A DNA stretch of 64,000 nt, from positions 16,634 through 80,633 of the forward strand of contig JBCBSS010000014.1 of assembly GCA_039819065.1 (NCBI GenBank). Direction: 5' to 3'. Under the pieces are notes generated by a model. The model worked only from the letters and a program-made list of their open reading frames with translations. It ran no database searches and was not told the DNA's origin. The DNA comes from JBCBSS01 sp039819065. Lineage in GTDB: Bacteria > Bacteroidota > Bacteroidia > Cytophagales > Cyclobacteriaceae. Below are positions 63,980-64,000 of the stretch, in pieces (within the stretch, counting starts at the first letter, position 1; each line of letters begins with the position of its first letter). The position numbers were made by a program, and so were the translations under genes.

Positions 63980-64000
63980 CACAAAAGACATAAGATTAAA

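Overview
The window looks like chromosomal DNA of a member of the Bacteroidota, most likely a marine-type Cytophagales. The signs are a type IX secretion (T9SS) sorting domain on a giant surface protein, a PorE-like TPR/propeller/OmpA protein, a Porin_10-type barrel, menaquinone genes of the o-succinylbenzoate route, absence of clear Shine-Dalgarno sites, frequent TTG starts and a few TAnnTTTG -7 motifs. No rRNA, tRNA, CRISPR array, insertion sequence or prophage was recognised.

Layout. 1-9.7 kb is mainly core: the end of a Mur ligase, a DEDDh exonuclease, menC, a queA-family gene, a PorE-like envelope protein, an MscS channel and a class III cyclase-TPR protein. 10-28.3 kb is a co-directional accessory block: an NTT-like transporter fused to HEAT repeats and a cyclic-nucleotide-binding fold, a three-module TIR-like protein, a membrane-anchored nSTAND ATPase with a WD40 propeller, an outer-membrane barrel, a propeller-like lipoprotein, and a 2675-residue T9SS cargo protein. 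28.6-38.9 kb is mixed housekeeping and envelope: a MacB-type permease, a GATase-like secreted protein, miaE, a porin, lpxK, a NIF3 protein, a zinc-ribbon-family protein that has lost its cysteines, a TPR protein and a histidine phosphatase. 38.9-44 kb holds menaquinone genes (hotdog thioesterase, menF, menD, menE) with a TerB-like gene where other men genes might be expected, and ends in a duplicated gene junction containing a REPIN-like double hairpin. 44.2-57.1 kb is a second accessory block, ten genes in two divergent arms: two Ser/Thr kinases, an FHA protein, a MotA/ExbB-like protein and a MotB-like protein ending in a vWA domain on one side; an FHA-trypsin protein, a secreted protein, a PP2C phosphatase, a zinc-ribbon/FHA protein and a kinase-FHA protein on the other. 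57.1-64 kb has a LexA/CI-like regulator with two small genes, a sodium:solute symporter, murB, two small membrane or lipoproteins and a YheT-type hydrolase.

Two candidate systems stand out. The first (10,034-20,160, possibly to 28,300) has spacings of 17, 4, 1 and 7 bases between five genes and seems to run from cytoplasmic TIR-like modules, through a membrane STAND ATPase whose propeller should be periplasmic, to an outer-membrane barrel and a lipoprotein. A nucleotide-transporter-like gene heads it, and a class III cyclase lies divergently beside it. The second (44,177-57,106) joins an ion-driven-motor-like MotA/MotB pair, whose MotB partner carries a MIDAS-complete vWA domain instead of a peptidoglycan-binding domain, to a full phospho-signalling set (three kinases, one phosphatase, four FHA domains) and a membrane-tethered trypsin-like protease.

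All functional statements are read from sequence motifs and family knowledge; no database search was possible.
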